This document shows, one piece after another, positions 47,045-55,763 of a stretch of DNA of 64,000 nucleotides. The notes under the pieces were generated by a model. That model was not told where the DNA came from. It searched no databases and saw nothing but the letters and a program-made list of their open reading frames with translations. The DNA is from Hymenobacter lucidus. Its GTDB lineage: Bacteria > Bacteroidota > Bacteroidia > Cytophagales > Hymenobacteraceae. Numbering within the stretch: the first letter of the stretch is position 1; each line of letters begins with the position of its first letter. Both the position numbers and the translations under genes were made by a program. Location: the NCBI RefSeq assembly GCF_020447265.1, contig NZ_JAJADR010000003.1, positions 372,001-436,000 on the forward strand. Direction: 5' to 3'.

Positions 47045-47371
47045 TTACTCTGTTCTGTGCTTAGATACTCCATACTTTGCTACAAACTCCTTCGCATCCC
47101 GCAAATTTTCAGGGTACTGCACATAGTTTCCGAACTTAGTGGTGGCCCATTCCGGAAAATGGCCCGGGGCGAGGTGCTCGTAACAATAGCCGTGCTCTAC
47201 TAGGTAGCGAGCGGTTGCCCATTTGTTCTCTTCACGTTTTTTAGGCGGCCGAAAGCGGTGGGGCAACACCACCAATTCAGCCCCGTAATCCGTGCACCGT
47301 ACTGGACCTGTGGCACCATAAGGCACATTAACCGCTTTGCGGCAATCGAAGCACACGTGTTTAGCTCCCAT
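47045..47371 (-). CDS. Small zinc-ribbon-like hypothetical protein
   Basis: A 108-aa protein. The N-terminal part has CFDCRKAVN (a CxxC knuckle), then RCTDYGAELVVLPHRFRPPKK. The second knuckle would normally be CPECG-like; here it reads CTDYG, so one of four zinc-binding Cys appears replaced by Tyr. The C-terminal part (about 50-108) is helical with aromatic residues (YLVEHGYCYEHLAPG). The ATG at 47371 is preferred over a TTG two codons upstream. Function unknown; such proteins are widespread in Bacteroidota as short hypotheticals. An inverted repeat just upstream of the start suggests regulation. Confidence 0.75.
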   Translation of the reverse strand: MGAKHVCFDCRKAVNVPYGATGPVRCTDYGAELVVLPHRFRPPKKREENKWATARYLVEHGYCYEHLAPGHFPEWATTKFGNYVQYPENLRDAKEFVAKYGVSKHRTE

Positions 47372-47383
47372 AAACAAACGTAA

Positions 47384-47422
47384 CGCTCGTTTACTTGAAC
47401 ATAGTGTTCAGTGAAACGAGCG
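47384..47422. promoter_or_regulatory. Long imperfect dyad upstream of the zinc-ribbon gene
   Basis: Arms CGCTCGTTT (47384-47392) and AAACGAGCG (47414-47422) are perfect complements. Between them TGAACA-TAG-TGTTCA (47396-47410) forms a second nested perfect dyad. Two nested dyads 13 bp before an ATG look like an operator of a dimeric regulator, perhaps TetR-type, rather than a terminator. Confidence 0.5.
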
Positions 47423-47513
47423 AAAAGTTTATTCATTAGCTGTAAAATGGTGCGAAAGGGACATGCACACCGTCACTAACAGGCACTCCCTCCACCGCAT
47501 CGTCTGATCCTGC

Positions 47514-50369
47514 TTACTCCACGGGGGCAGCGTTCTGGCTCGTGGTACCCCGAAAGGTCACCTTGTCAATATTCATCAACTCTTCCGACGTGGTACCGGA
47601 AAACCGCAGGATAACGTCGTGTACGCCGGTAATCTTGGTCAGGCGGCAGGAGGCGGTCGTCCACACCTCGGCTCCTGCGGTAGTAGGAATGCTACAGTTA
47701 CCGACGGCCTCTCCCGCTACGTTGTCCAGCACAATCTCGATAGTTGATCCTTTGCGGATACTGGCTACCTGGGCTACAAACGTGAGGGCACCCGCGTCAC
47801 CGAAATCCACGTTGGCAAACTGGATGTAGTCGAAGTTATTGCAGGAGGTAACGTACGATTCACCCGTCGCCGCCCGGGCTACGCGCGTACCCGCCGACTT
47901 GGTGGCCGCCTCGGCCTCTAGGACGGAGTAAGCACTATTTTTTGCGCCCACTACGGCCACCACCGAACCAGCCGGAGTCGGTTTTGGGGGCAAGGCCGGC
48001 GGAGCAGAACCAGCATCGCCACGGACCACGATGTGAAGGCCTTTTTTGCCGATTCTGCCGTTCCACTGCACCGCCAGTTCTTTGGCGTACCCCGTGCCGG
48101 TGCGCGCAAACGGATAGCGTTTGTCGTTGATTGTCACCGTTACATTTTGCCCGAAATTATCGGCTAGATGCAGCGTGCTTACCGCCACCGGCTTATCCGT
48201 TTCTACGACAATGCCCTGGTTTTGAAAGTACTGCCCGCTTTCGGTGCAGCTGACCGTGCCATAGCCTTCCGGCGAGACAAACAAGGCCTTTTCCAGGCGG
48301 TGGTTGACCTCGGCTGGCAGCACGGGGGTAATCCAAAGTTCCTTGGTGCGTTGGTCGCGGTGATACCCCGTAATGTCGTAGTAGTTGCGCCACAGGGCCG
48401 GCATGCTGATATATTGGTTGCCACTGCGGTAATTGGTGGCAACCGGCTTTTCTTCCTGGATGTCCGGCAGAATGTTAAGCGGGTGGTCAAACACTAGGTT
48501 GCGGTTCCGATACTGCCGGGTATAGGCATCTTTCTGCATGACGCTCCATTGGTTTACGCGGCGGGTGTTGAGCAACAAGCCGGCGTGGTGCACCAGAATG
48601 TAGGGCGTCCACTCATCGTAGGTTCCCTTGGCGTTGCTGAGCCCGTTGTAATAGGGATGGTAGTAACTGTCCAGCTTTGCTAACACGAAGTCCGTCTGTT
48701 CGGCACTCCAGATTTCGCCTAGTTTCAGGTGCAGCGCCAGCCATTGCCCGCCGAAGTAGGATTCGCTGTGTTTGCCCAGCTTGAAATTTGCTTCGTTCAG
48801 GTATCGGGCCGCAAATGAGCTCACGACGGTATCGTAGGCCCGCTGATAGGTAGCGGCCAGCGCATCTTCCTTTTTTTCCTTCGCCAAGATCGTCATTACC
48901 TTATAGGCCACGGCCGATAGGTTTGCGTTGAACGGATTCGGGTCTCCACCCGCATCGTAGGAGTTTTCGGAGTGCGTGAAGGTGTAGGGATATTCCTTGC
49001 TGCCGTATTGCGCTACCTGGTCGAGAATGCGCTGCCCCGCCTTTTGCAGATAAGGCCACAGAAACTCAAACTGGGCCCGGTCACCGGTCAGCTGGTAGAG
49101 CTCGTAGGTCGATACAATCATGGCGCAGTTCAAGTCGACCCACTTGTCAATTTTCCGATAGTCGGTATGCTCGGTGTCGTCCCAGCTAACCAGCACCGAG
49201 CGTTTTTCCCGGACCGGTCCCACGTCCATTTTGTTGAAATCATGGTGAATCTGGCCGTTCTTCATTTGGGTGCGTGCCCAGTAGCGCAACTCCTGCCACG
49301 CGTAGAACGGCACCAATTGGCCAATAATCTGCCGGGCGTGCCACATCTGGTCCATGGTCCCAAAGCATGTCCACTGGCCTTCGGCAAAGGCCACCCGCCC
49401 GTCCTTTTTGTACATGGAGTTGGTCGAGAGGTTGACCAGCGTATTCAGCGTTTGATTTTTTAGCCAATCGGGCAGGTTCGACGCCCGCAGGCGGCTCACT
49501 AGCTGCTCAGCACTGGTGTGCAGCTGCTCGAACTGCGCCAGGCCCTGGGTAGCCACGGCCACCGGTGTTTGATACAGGTTCTTGTAGTAGGCAATATCCG
49601 GATCGGTGTGGTCGTACCAAGCCAGTACGAAGCGTATCGTCTTGGTTTCGTTGGCGGCCAGCTCCACTCGTACCGCCACTTTGCCCTGACTACTGCTCCC
49701 GGCGGTAGTACACCGGCCACTGGTGAGAAACTCCTGCTCCGTCCCGTCGCCCGTGCTAACAATGGCCTTCCGGTCCTGGCTGGCTGCCAGCACAGCCCAG
49801 GATTTACTAGCCATGCCTTTTCCCGCCAGATAGGAAAAGGCATCTGGGCCCGAGTCCCACTGCAAGGCCAGCGCGGCGGTGGCCGCCGTTGCGGCCGTAT
49901 TCGTCAGCCGTACCTCATAAAAGGCATACGGCAAGCTCATGTTGTCATAGCGACGGTTATCCAGGGGTGAAAATCCCGTCAGGTTTACCTGAATATTGTT
50001 TAGCAGGCCGAAGTTTACCTGGTGCAGCGGCCAGATAGCATCGTCATCAGGCCGACCATTTACGGTGTGGGCCTTGAGCGTTTCAACCGCTTGAGTGGTA
50101 CCGGCGCGCTGCGAAAAGAATTGAAAACGCGTATTGCTAACCGGCTTGAAATCATAGGCATCGGCCGGGGGCTGCGTCATGGCGGCAAATTCACCAGTCG
50201 CCGCGTTGAATTTTACCGCCCCCGCCCCGAAGCCCCCAAGTGGAGTGCCGGTAGTGCCGTTCACCCTACTTTGCCCTAGGGCAGGCGCCGTAAAGGCGTT
50301 GATGCCGAGAAAAAGCAGGTAGCAAAACAGGGTGTGTAGGCGAGTAGCACCGGAGGTAGTCTGGTTCAT
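47514..50369 (-). CDS. GH116-like glycoside hydrolase with C-terminal CBM6
   Basis: A 951-aa exported enzyme. The signal peptide is residues about 1-33. The N-terminal domain opens with GTPLGGFGAGAVKF, as in GBA2/GH116-type proteins. An (alpha/alpha)6-barrel region follows with GQWTCFGTMDQMWHARQ, SWDDTEHTDYRKIDKWVDLNCAM and QLTGDRAQFEFLWPYLQKAG. The C-terminal CBM6 module (about 811-940) has AYSVLEAEAAT, FDYIQFANVDFG and LMNIDKVTF. GH116 members include beta-glucosidases and beta-xylosidases; the substrate here is unknown. It is the last gene of the pectin-type locus, 203 bp after SusD. The family call rests on layout rather than on catalytic residues I could assign. Confidence 0.75.
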   Translation of the reverse strand: MNQTTSGATRLHTLFCYLLFLGINAFTAPALGQSRVNGTTGTPLGGFGAGAVKFNAATGEFAAMTQPPADAYDFKPVSNTRFQFFSQRAGTTQAVETLKAHTVNGRPDDDAIWPLHQVNFGLLNNIQVNLTGFSPLDNRRYDNMSLPYAFYEVRLTNTAATAATAALALQWDSGPDAFSYLAGKGMASKSWAVLAASQDRKAIVSTGDGTEQEFLTSGRCTTAGSSSQGKVAVRVELAANETKTIRFVLAWYDHTDPDIAYYKNLYQTPVAVATQGLAQFEQLHTSAEQLVSRLRASNLPDWLKNQTLNTLVNLSTNSMYKKDGRVAFAEGQWTCFGTMDQMWHARQIIGQLVPFYAWQELRYWARTQMKNGQIHHDFNKMDVGPVREKRSVLVSWDDTEHTDYRKIDKWVDLNCAMIVSTYELYQLTGDRAQFEFLWPYLQKAGQRILDQVAQYGSKEYPYTFTHSENSYDAGGDPNPFNANLSAVAYKVMTILAKEKKEDALAATYQRAYDTVVSSFAARYLNEANFKLGKHSESYFGGQWLALHLKLGEIWSAEQTDFVLAKLDSYYHPYYNGLSNAKGTYDEWTPYILVHHAGLLLNTRRVNQWSVMQKDAYTRQYRNRNLVFDHPLNILPDIQEEKPVATNYRSGNQYISMPALWRNYYDITGYHRDQRTKELWITPVLPAEVNHRLEKALFVSPEGYGTVSCTESGQYFQNQGIVVETDKPVAVSTLHLADNFGQNVTVTINDKRYPFARTGTGYAKELAVQWNGRIGKKGLHIVVRGDAGSAPPALPPKPTPAGSVVAVVGAKNSAYSVLEAEAATKSAGTRVARAATGESYVTSCNNFDYIQFANVDFGDAGALTFVAQVASIRKGSTIEIVLDNVAGEAVGNCSIPTTAGAEVWTTASCRLTKITGVHDVILRFSGTTSEELMNIDKVTFRGTTSQNAAPVE

Positions 50370-50572
50370 ATCTTAAGTAGTAGGAGCATCAAAGTGGGTC
50401 ACTGGCAGTAATTTTTCGCCGAGCGCCCCGACTGATTTTACAATCCTGCTTGGCAGGGAATAAGCACTGAAATGGGCAGCCCTGCCAGATGCTGGATGCG
50501 GCATCCTACAAGACTGCCCAAGGCGGCGTCGCAAGGTTCCCACTCCCTGGCGCCCGCCAGTATCATAGCGGA

Positions 50573-52414
50573 CTAATAGCCGAAGTTCTGCTTTAATCCC
50601 GGGGTGGTATCTAGGATACTTTGCGAGTAAGGAAACAACTCGTCGCCCGTGCCCGACACGTAAAAAGTAGCCAGCCCATCAGCAGTGGCGGCGTTTACGG
50701 ATTGTCGCCAGTTCACACGCTTGGCAGCATACGTTCCCCCGCCCACCGTCACGTTGAAGGTAGTAGCCGTGCTCGGAGCGGGCCGGTAGAGTGAGCGGGC
50801 ATAGCGCAACTGCTCAGGGCCCGTGTTGTATTCGTACAGATACTGGGGCAGGCCGGCGTACGCGCCAGTACCGGCCCCAAAAGCCAATAGATTGGCTTTG
50901 GCCTCAGCAATTTTGGCACCTAGCAAGTTCCAGCGGATCAGGTCATACTTGCGGATACCTTCACCCCCGAACTCCAGTAGGCGCTCCTTTACTAGTGTGT
51001 TGAAGAATGCCGTTTGCGAACCGACCTGACCCGCAGGAAGGGCCTGGTAGCGGGCAGCTGGAAAGGCGCGGCGGCGCACTTCCTCCAACGCCTGCACGGG
51101 CGTAGTACCATTGTATGCCGTGCTGGGGCCAGCCAACTCATTCTGGGCTTCGGCAAACATGAGCAGCACGTCGGCAAAACGAATGACTGGCCAGTTCATG
51201 CCCAGGTTCTGGATACTGCCCGACAGCAGCGGCACGCGCCAGTCGCGGCGCCACTTGCCGTCATAAATGCCATTGGCCGGTACACTGACCAGCGTATTTG
51301 GAGCCGCGTCGACGGAACGGTACAGGGTACAGGTTACGTCGCGGCGGGTATCGGTAGAGTCGAAGGCGTAGAAGTAGGTGGGCAGCAGGATGATGCCCCC
51401 ACCCGACTGCCCCCAGCGTGACTGCGCCGAGAAGCGGGGTCCGTTGTTGTAGCCCAGCTTGCTGTCGGAGGCCGCTGAGCCCGAGCCCATGGCTATTTCA
51501 AACATGATTTCGCCGTGCTGCGTGTCGAACTTCAGCTCGTTAATGTTGCGCCAGATCTGCTCAAAGCTGGGATTGAGCCGGTGCTGCGTGCGGTTTTGCA
51601 GGAGCGTATCGCACTCGGCCCGCGCAATCTCGTAGGCACTCCGGTAGTCGGCAGGGCGCTCCATGGCTCCGTTTTCCGAATTGGAGCGGTAGCCGCCACG
51701 GTACAGGGCAATGCGCGCCCGTAGCGCCTTGGCCGCGCCTTTGGTGAACCGCTCGTAGGCGTTATAATCGGCCTGATTGCGCCAGGGCAAGTAACGCGAA
51801 GCCAGCGCCAGGTCGGTCAGCAGCTGGTCGTAGATGGTGTTGCGGGGCACGTTGGACAACGTCAGATCGCCGCTTGTAGGCGTGGGCGTAAACCGGATGG
51901 GCACATCGCCCCAGTGGCGGGCCAGATCCAGGGCATACATGGCCCGCAGGCACAGGGCCTCGCCCAGCATGCGCCGCAACTGCTGCTTTTCCTGCGGCGT
52001 GCCGTTGGTAAACAGCGGCATCCGAGGAATCTGCTCGATGCAGATGTTGGCCCGCTCCATGCCCTGGTACATGGTCGTAAACTGGGTTACGATGCCGGTC
52101 GTGCCGCGCGTCATGCGGTAGCGGTTCACGTCGCGGCCGCCGCCGTCGGGCGCGCCGGGGCGGTTCTGGCCCTCGTCGGTATCGTAGCCGAAGCCGGAGA
52201 AGGCCACGCCGTAGCCACTGTCGCCGGAAAGCGGGTCATACCCGCCAATCAGCACGCTGTTCACGTTGGCAATGCTGCTGAAGGTAGCTTCGTTGGTGTA
52301 TGTGGAGGCTGGCAGGGCATCCAGGTAATCTTGGCAGGAAAACGTGCCGGCTAGGCTGGTCACGATAGCCGCCGCCAGCGCCGGGCGAAATAGAAGGCGT
52401 TGTAGGGTCAACAT
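50573..52414 (-). CDS. SusD/RagB family lipoprotein of the pectin-type locus
   Basis: A 613-aa glycan-binding surface lipoprotein. ATG 52414 is used (a GTG lies one codon upstream). The lipoprotein signal ends AGTFSC followed by QDYLDALPAST. SusD hallmarks: LRRMLGEALCLRAMYALDLARHWGDVPI, IRFADVLLMFAEAQNELAG, and LVKERLLEFGGEGIRKYDLIRWNLL, with a C-terminal TTPGLKQNFGY. It pairs with the SusC product encoded 16 bp upstream. The ligand is inferred to be an oligogalacturonide or pectin side chain from the lyase and pectinesterase in the same operon. Confidence 0.96.
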   Translation of the reverse strand: MLTLQRLLFRPALAAAIVTSLAGTFSCQDYLDALPASTYTNEATFSSIANVNSVLIGGYDPLSGDSGYGVAFSGFGYDTDEGQNRPGAPDGGGRDVNRYRMTRGTTGIVTQFTTMYQGMERANICIEQIPRMPLFTNGTPQEKQQLRRMLGEALCLRAMYALDLARHWGDVPIRFTPTPTSGDLTLSNVPRNTIYDQLLTDLALASRYLPWRNQADYNAYERFTKGAAKALRARIALYRGGYRSNSENGAMERPADYRSAYEIARAECDTLLQNRTQHRLNPSFEQIWRNINELKFDTQHGEIMFEIAMGSGSAASDSKLGYNNGPRFSAQSRWGQSGGGIILLPTYFYAFDSTDTRRDVTCTLYRSVDAAPNTLVSVPANGIYDGKWRRDWRVPLLSGSIQNLGMNWPVIRFADVLLMFAEAQNELAGPSTAYNGTTPVQALEEVRRRAFPAARYQALPAGQVGSQTAFFNTLVKERLLEFGGEGIRKYDLIRWNLLGAKIAEAKANLLAFGAGTGAYAGLPQYLYEYNTGPEQLRYARSLYRPAPSTATTFNVTVGGGTYAAKRVNWRQSVNAATADGLATFYVSGTGDELFPYSQSILDTTPGLKQNFGY

Positions 52415-52430
52415 CACGGGTGGGAGTGGC

Positions 52431-55400
52431 TTAGAGAGAAAGGTTAAGACCGAACAGGTAGGCGCGGCTGCGCGGGTAGGCCGCGTAGTCGACGCCGGGC
52501 GTGAGCGGGGTGCCGCGCCGGGTGTTTACCTCGGGGTCGTAGCCGGAGTAATTGGTGAGCGTGTAGAGGTTGTTCACCGTCACGTAGAAGCGCAGCTGCT
52601 GCACTTTAGCCCGCGTGGTCAGGACTTTGGGCAGGGTGTAGCCCACGGTCAGGTTGTTGATGCGCAGAAACGAGCCGTCCTCAACGGCCCAGGAGTGCAG
52701 CAGGTACCGGCCCCGGGTAGGCGCCCAGATCTGGGCATCCTTGTTCAGCTCGCGCAGCTGGTCGGGGTTGGTTACCACCTGGCCCTCGGCGTTGATGCTG
52801 CGCCACCGGTCCCGCATCAGGCCCAGCACGTTCTGGTTGGGCAGGTAGGCGCTGGTGTACTCGATGCGGTTGGCATTGTAGATGTCGTTGCCATACACGA
52901 AGTTGAGGAACACGCTGGCATCGAAGCCCTTGTAGGCAAACTGCTGGTTCAGGCCGCCCGTAAACTTGGGCGCAGCCTGCCCGATAACGGTGCGGTCGTC
53001 GGTGTTCACCAATCCGTCGCCGTTGATGTCCTTGAACTTCATCTCGCCGGGCGCCGGTGTGCCAATGGCGCTGTTGTTGGGCACGTCCTTGTTCAGGGTG
53101 TAGCTCCAGGTGCCGTTGGCCGCCTGGGTGAAGGTGAAGTCATCCACCGTGTAGAACCCCTTGCGGCCGTTGTCGAAGTCGGTGATGTAGCCGTACATCT
53201 GCCCTACGGGCTGGCCGGGAGCCACCCAGTAATCGGTGCCCGTGTCCCGGGTCCAGTCAGCATTGATGCCGGGCAGGTAAGGCTGGCCACCCAGACTTTC
53301 CACCCGGTTGCGGTTGAAGGCCAAATTGCCGGTAACAGTCCAGTTAAAATCCGGCGTCCGGACGGCCGTGCCGGTCAACTGAAACTCCAGGCCGCGGTTG
53401 CTGGTCTCCCCGATGTTGCGCTGCTGCGAAGTGTAGCCGTTAATGGGCGAAATCGGCTGGGGCAGCAGCAGGTCATAGGTAGTGTTGAAGTAAGCATCGG
53501 CCGTAAACTGGATGCGGTTGTCGAACAGGGCCAGGTCTAGGCCCAGGTTACGCGAAAGGGTGTTTTCCCACACCAGGCCGCTGTTGGGCAGGGCCGGCGA
53601 GGCCAGGCCGGGCACGCGGCCGTCATTTTCGGCGTATTCGATACCACTGGGGCTAAAGAAGCGCAGGTACAGACCATTGCCAATGCGGTTGTTGCCGGCC
53701 AGGCCGTAGCTCAGGCGCAGCTTCAGGTCGTTCACGGCTGTGAGCGGCTGCATGAAGTTCTCGCGGGAAATCCGCCAGGCCGCCGACGCAGCCGGAAAAT
53801 AGCCCCAGCGCTTGTCGGCGGCAAACCGACTCGATCCGTCGGCTCGGAACGTGGCCGTCAGCAGGTACTTGTCGTCGTAGCTGTAGTTGACGCGGCTGAA
53901 GCCCGAGAGCAGGCGGTTGGGGTTGTCGCTGGTGGTGGGCGCCGCTTGAATGTAGCCCGCGGGGGCCTGGGCCTGGTTGAAGCTGGAAAACGCGCTTTCC
54001 GGGGTGATGTCGGTGGGCAGGTAGGCCGTGCTGATGTTGAGCGTGCTGGCCTGGGTGTAATATACCTCGTGGCCCAGCAGGGCATCGACGTGGTGCTTAC
54101 CGAAATTGTTGTTGTAGCTCAGTACGTTGGAGTTGTTAATCGTCAGCTGCTGACCGGTATTGAGGGCCGCCGTGGGCTTGCCGCCCAGGCCGCGGGCCGC
54201 GCTGGAGTTCTTGTTGTTGAATATCTCGCCGCGGGTATTCAAGTAGTCTACGCCCACAGACGAGCGCAGTGATAAGGCCTTGAAGAAGGTGTACTGGGCG
54301 TAGGACGTCGCGTTAGCGAGCCGGCTCTTGCTGCGGCGGTACTCGGCCTCGGCCACCACTACCGGGTTTACCAAGCCGCTGCTGCCGCCGCTGAGGAAAT
54401 AGTATTCTTCGTCGGGTTCGGTGGGGTCGATGGCCACGCCGGTACCCAGGTTGTTGATAAAGGGGCGGTACTGTACCGAGTTACGCAGGCGCGAGGAGCT
54501 GCCCAGCCCGCCGCTGGCCGTACCCGCGCCGAGGGTGGCCTGGTCGTTGGCCCGCACGTTGAGGCCCAGGCGTAGCTTGTCGTTGGCCTTGTGGTCAAAG
54601 CGGAAGTTGAGCAGACGGCGGTTGAAGTCCGAATTCACCTGAATGCCCTGCTCACGGTTGTAGGTCAGGCTCAGGGCAAACGTGGTACCCTTACTGCCGC
54701 CCGACACTGACAGGTTGTGCGTCTGTTGGAAGGCGTCGCGGCCGAATACTTCCTTCTGCCAATCCGTAAACGGCGACTGCCGGGCCCGGGCCAGTGTATC
54801 GCCGGTGAAGTCGCGGGAGCCATAGGCATTTTTGAAGATGGCCAAATCTCCGCTGTTGCGGGCAGCGCGCTCGTACTGAAAGTCCAGATACTCGCCGGGC
54901 TTGAGCACATCCAATGTTTTACCGATGCGGCGCACCCCGGCAAAGCCGTTGTAGGTAACCACGGTGCGCCCCTCGAAGCCCTTTTTAGTGGTTATAATCA
55001 CGACGCCGTTGGCACCCCGAGCCCCGTAAATAGCCGTGGCCGCCGCGTCCTTCAGCACGTCGACCGACTGAATATCCTGGGGAGAAATGACGTTCAGCGC
55101 GTTTTCCAGCTGAATGCCGTCTACTATGTACAGCGGCGAGTTGTCCTGGGTGATGGACGTGCCGCCGCGCACCAGAATGCGAAAATCCGACCCCGGCTGA
55201 CCTTCCGACGTCGTAATCTGCACGCCCGCCAGGCGGCCAGTCAGGGCTTCGGCGGTGGAGTTCACCGGCGTGTCCTTAATCTGCTTGGCACTCACCGACG
55301 ACACCGAGCCGGTCAGAGCTTCCCGCGGCACCTCCTGGTAGCCGATAACGACCACGTCCTCCAGCTGCTTGTTGTCGGCTTCCAGGGCAATCTGCACGGC

Positions 55401-55676
55401 GGTCTGGCCGCTGCCCACGGTTATGCTCTGGGCAATAAAGCCGATGGAGCTGATGTTGAGCACCACCCCGCCGGAGCCGGCCGGCAGCACCAGGCTAAAG
55501 CGGCCGGAGGCGTCGGTGCTGGCTCCCATATTGGTGCCTTTCACGACCACCGTGGCCCCTGGCAACGGCTGTTTATCGGCCGTCACGGTACCCTGAATGG
55601 TACGGGCCTGCTGGGCCTGGGCCGAAAGAATCGGCACGCTAAGCCCGAGCACGAGAAAGGGTAATTGCTTTATCAT
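52431..55676 (-). CDS. SusC/RagA TonB-linked transporter of the pectin-type locus
   Basis: A 1081-aa outer-membrane importer. The signal peptide ends SAQAQ near residue 22. A CarboxypepD_reg-like domain (about 26-105; TIQGTVTADKQPLPGATVVVKG) follows with no STN domain before it, so unlike the SusC at 39222 it cannot signal through FecR. The plug (about 115-240) has ALTGRLAGVQITTSEGQPGSD, YIVDGIQLENALN and AAATAIYGARGANGVVIITTKKG. The barrel ends in FGLNLSL. ATG 55676 (MIKQLP) is chosen over an in-frame extension to 55748 that has no signal. A hairpin at 55719-55752 separates it from the pectinesterase gene. Confidence 0.96.
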   Translation of the reverse strand: MIKQLPFLVLGLSVPILSAQAQQARTIQGTVTADKQPLPGATVVVKGTNMGASTDASGRFSLVLPAGSGGVVLNISSIGFIAQSITVGSGQTAVQIALEADNKQLEDVVVIGYQEVPREALTGSVSSVSAKQIKDTPVNSTAEALTGRLAGVQITTSEGQPGSDFRILVRGGTSITQDNSPLYIVDGIQLENALNVISPQDIQSVDVLKDAAATAIYGARGANGVVIITTKKGFEGRTVVTYNGFAGVRRIGKTLDVLKPGEYLDFQYERAARNSGDLAIFKNAYGSRDFTGDTLARARQSPFTDWQKEVFGRDAFQQTHNLSVSGGSKGTTFALSLTYNREQGIQVNSDFNRRLLNFRFDHKANDKLRLGLNVRANDQATLGAGTASGGLGSSSRLRNSVQYRPFINNLGTGVAIDPTEPDEEYYFLSGGSSGLVNPVVVAEAEYRRSKSRLANATSYAQYTFFKALSLRSSVGVDYLNTRGEIFNNKNSSAARGLGGKPTAALNTGQQLTINNSNVLSYNNNFGKHHVDALLGHEVYYTQASTLNISTAYLPTDITPESAFSSFNQAQAPAGYIQAAPTTSDNPNRLLSGFSRVNYSYDDKYLLTATFRADGSSRFAADKRWGYFPAASAAWRISRENFMQPLTAVNDLKLRLSYGLAGNNRIGNGLYLRFFSPSGIEYAENDGRVPGLASPALPNSGLVWENTLSRNLGLDLALFDNRIQFTADAYFNTTYDLLLPQPISPINGYTSQQRNIGETSNRGLEFQLTGTAVRTPDFNWTVTGNLAFNRNRVESLGGQPYLPGINADWTRDTGTDYWVAPGQPVGQMYGYITDFDNGRKGFYTVDDFTFTQAANGTWSYTLNKDVPNNSAIGTPAPGEMKFKDINGDGLVNTDDRTVIGQAAPKFTGGLNQQFAYKGFDASVFLNFVYGNDIYNANRIEYTSAYLPNQNVLGLMRDRWRSINAEGQVVTNPDQLRELNKDAQIWAPTRGRYLLHSWAVEDGSFLRINNLTVGYTLPKVLTTRAKVQQLRFYVTVNNLYTLTNYSGYDPEVNTRRGTPLTPGVDYAAYPRSRAYLFGLNLSL

Positions 55677-55718
55677 ACGAGTTGCACGAGGGGAATTTTG
55701 GATGGAACAGGCGCAAAA

Positions 55719-55752
55719 GGGCGTGGACGCTGCCAGTTGAGCGTCCACGCCC
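55719..55752 (-). terminator. Hairpin between pectinesterase and susC
   Basis: A 13-bp perfect stem (55719-55731 and 55740-55752) with an 8-nt loop, 11 bp after the pectinesterase stop on the minus strand, then CCTTTTGC. It could end or thin out transcription from the enzyme genes before susC, implying that susC has some independent expression. Confidence 0.6.
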
Positions 55753-55763
55753 GGCGGCTCTGA

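Noticed and set aside
52344..53540. 398-codon + strand open frame
   Set aside because: Antisense to SusC; same compositional artefact.
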